Below are positions 33,477 to 34,041 of a stretch of 34,041 nt of DNA, in pieces. The first letter of the stretch is position 1. Every line of letters begins with the position of its first letter. The notes under the pieces were generated by a model that was given only the letters and a program-made list of their open reading frames with translations, was not told the DNA's origin and searched no databases. Source of the stretch: Candidatus Igneacidithiobacillus taupoensis (lineage in GTDB: Bacteria > Pseudomonadota > Gammaproteobacteria > Acidithiobacillales > Acidithiobacillaceae); contig JAEPKX010000018.1 in the NCBI GenBank assembly GCA_021375695.1, positions 1 to 34,041 on the forward strand, in the 5' to 3' direction. Made by a program: the position numbers and the translations under genes.

Positions 33477-33838
33477 ACAAAGTCCTTGCGTTCTGGAAGC
33501 TACAAAATAACCCTAGTACAAAAAATGAAGGAAGGCTGCCCAATGGAGCTCGGCCGCTTTTTTTGTAGCCTTGGGTAGAGGGTTGGTATACTTGGAAAAT
33601 TGCTTTGGGGGCATTCGTTTGGCTGGGAGTTGCTGCGCTTCCGCAAGCCATCCGGGAGATGTTACTGGAATGGGTGTTCATCTTCTCAAAACGACGCCGC
33701 CGCGAGATGATGGATAGGAGGCTCTGACGGAGCCGGCAGGGATTGGACGCTCCTTGGTTGGCTGCCACAGTAGAAGGATGCCGATTCCGTTGCAGCTGGC
33801 GCTTTTCCACACGGAATAACTTGATCGCAGCAGTCTGG
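33477..33838. other. Intergenic region without a supported gene
   Basis: This gap separates the divergent glucoamylase and tRNA-Thr genes. It must carry the operon promoter on the minus strand; no convincing -35/-10 pair was found. A T-rich run (TTTTTTT at about 33558) follows a GC-rich CGGCCGC segment but without a clear stem. Open frames here have no credible start or recognisable sequence. Confidence 0.5.
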
Positions 33839-33867
33839 TTGGTGATTGATGAACCTTCCCTTATAAT
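33839..33867 (+). promoter_or_regulatory. Promoter of tRNA-Thr
   Basis: A perfect TATAAT at 33862-33867 is preceded at 17-bp spacing by TTGGTG (33839-33844). It lies 18 bp upstream of the first base of the mature tRNA, so the 5' leader is short. Confidence 0.65.
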
Positions 33868-33885
33868 CACTAATTATGAGTAAAA

Positions 33886-33961
33886 GCCGGCATAGCTCAG
33901 CAGGTAGAGCAGCTGATTTGTAATCAGAAGGTCAGGGGTTCGATTCCTCTTGCCGGCACCA
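33886..33961 (+). tRNA. tRNA-Thr (anticodon UGU)
   Basis: The 76-nt sequence folds as a standard cloverleaf. The 7-bp acceptor stem is GCCGGCA/TGCCGGC. The D-arm is GCTCAGCAGGTAGAGC, the anticodon stem-loop GCTGA-TTTGTAA-TCAGA has TGT at 33919-33921, and the T-arm contains GGTTCGATTCC. CCA is encoded at the 3' end. The first anticodon-stem pair is a G-A mismatch, which is tolerated. It reads ACA and other ACN threonine codons, and is a substrate of the t6A pathway to which TsaB in this window belongs. Confidence 0.97.
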
Positions 33962-34041
33962 AAAAAACAGGCAGTTAGGATTTTTGATATAATCCATGGT
34001 GTTGCCTGAACCATATTTGTACCATTCATCCCCTGAAGTAA

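Noticed and set aside
33605-33727. A 40-codon plus-strand frame with a hydrophobic start and basic tail
   Set aside because: It resembles a small membrane peptide, but only a TTG start without a ribosome binding site is available and no promoter is visible.
33466-33870. A 134-codon minus-strand frame in the gap upstream of the glucoamylase gene
   Set aside because: The translation is Ser/Arg/Gln-rich with no domain, there is no ribosome binding site at its start, and it would run into the glucoamylase start.
1-34041. CRISPR array or tandem repeat array
   Set aside because: No regularly spaced repeat was seen on reading through; the only repeats are short dyads and single copies.

Overview
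The window looks like a chromosomal segment from an acidophilic sulfur/iron-oxidising autotroph of the Acidithiobacillaceae type. That is an inference from gene content (CbbQ/CbbO-type proteins, system II cytochrome c maturation, NDH-2/DoxX, a FadL-type porin) and GC-rich coding sequence; there is no rRNA to confirm it. Most genes are in tight polycistrons whose stop and start codons overlap by 4 bp.

Layout. 1-1498: the N-terminal part of an IS5-family transposase (minus strand, running off the left edge) abuts the 3' part of a FadL-family outer-membrane gene, which ends at a perfect intrinsic terminator. 1565-3376: a three-gene unit with a small unknown protein, a divergent lipoate-ligase-like protein in which the expected catalytic Lys is Arg, and a degenerate receiver-like protein. 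3419-3742: a small beta-rich protein on the minus strand. 3859-9886: a five-gene polycistron of a helical unknown, a CbbQ-type AAA+ protein, a CbbO-type VWA protein, a histone-deacetylase-fold hydrolase and an aldo/keto-reductase-like protein; no RuBisCO gene lies in the window. 9893-10468: a TM2-domain protein divergent from a LysR regulator. 10550-13212: LysR, a class I amidotransferase-fold protein that has lost its whole catalytic triad, a small unknown and a DedA membrane protein. 13209-14782 (minus): an N-carbamoylputrescine amidase and a shortened DsbG-like periplasmic protein. 15138-16331: a secreted NlpC/P60 hydrolase preceded by an unusual leader region. 16410-18063 (minus): CcsA/CcsB-type cytochrome c assembly protein and a small LMW-phosphatase-like protein without a P-loop.

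18111-25646 is core information processing: YoaA/DinG-type helicase, TsaB, RimI, release factor 3 and a Sel1-repeat protein, then ribosomal protein L25, peptidyl-tRNA hydrolase and YchF. 25703-26818 (minus) holds an Rrf2 regulator with three Fe-S-type cysteines and an HdeD-family membrane protein.

27056-33476 (minus) is a metabolic operon transcribed in the order GH15 glucoamylase, glucose-1-dehydrogenase-like SDR, GMC flavoprotein, NDH-2 and DoxX. These could hydrolyse an internal alpha-glucan to glucose, oxidise it and pass electrons to quinone. The terminal DoxX gene is split by a single in-frame TAG where a Trp codon is plausible. The window closes with tRNA-Thr(UGU) behind a good promoter and a short AT-rich tail.

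The parts most worth a second look are the RuBisCO-less CbbQ/CbbO-HDAC-AKR polycistron, the several catalytically stripped enzyme folds, and the glucan-to-quinone operon.
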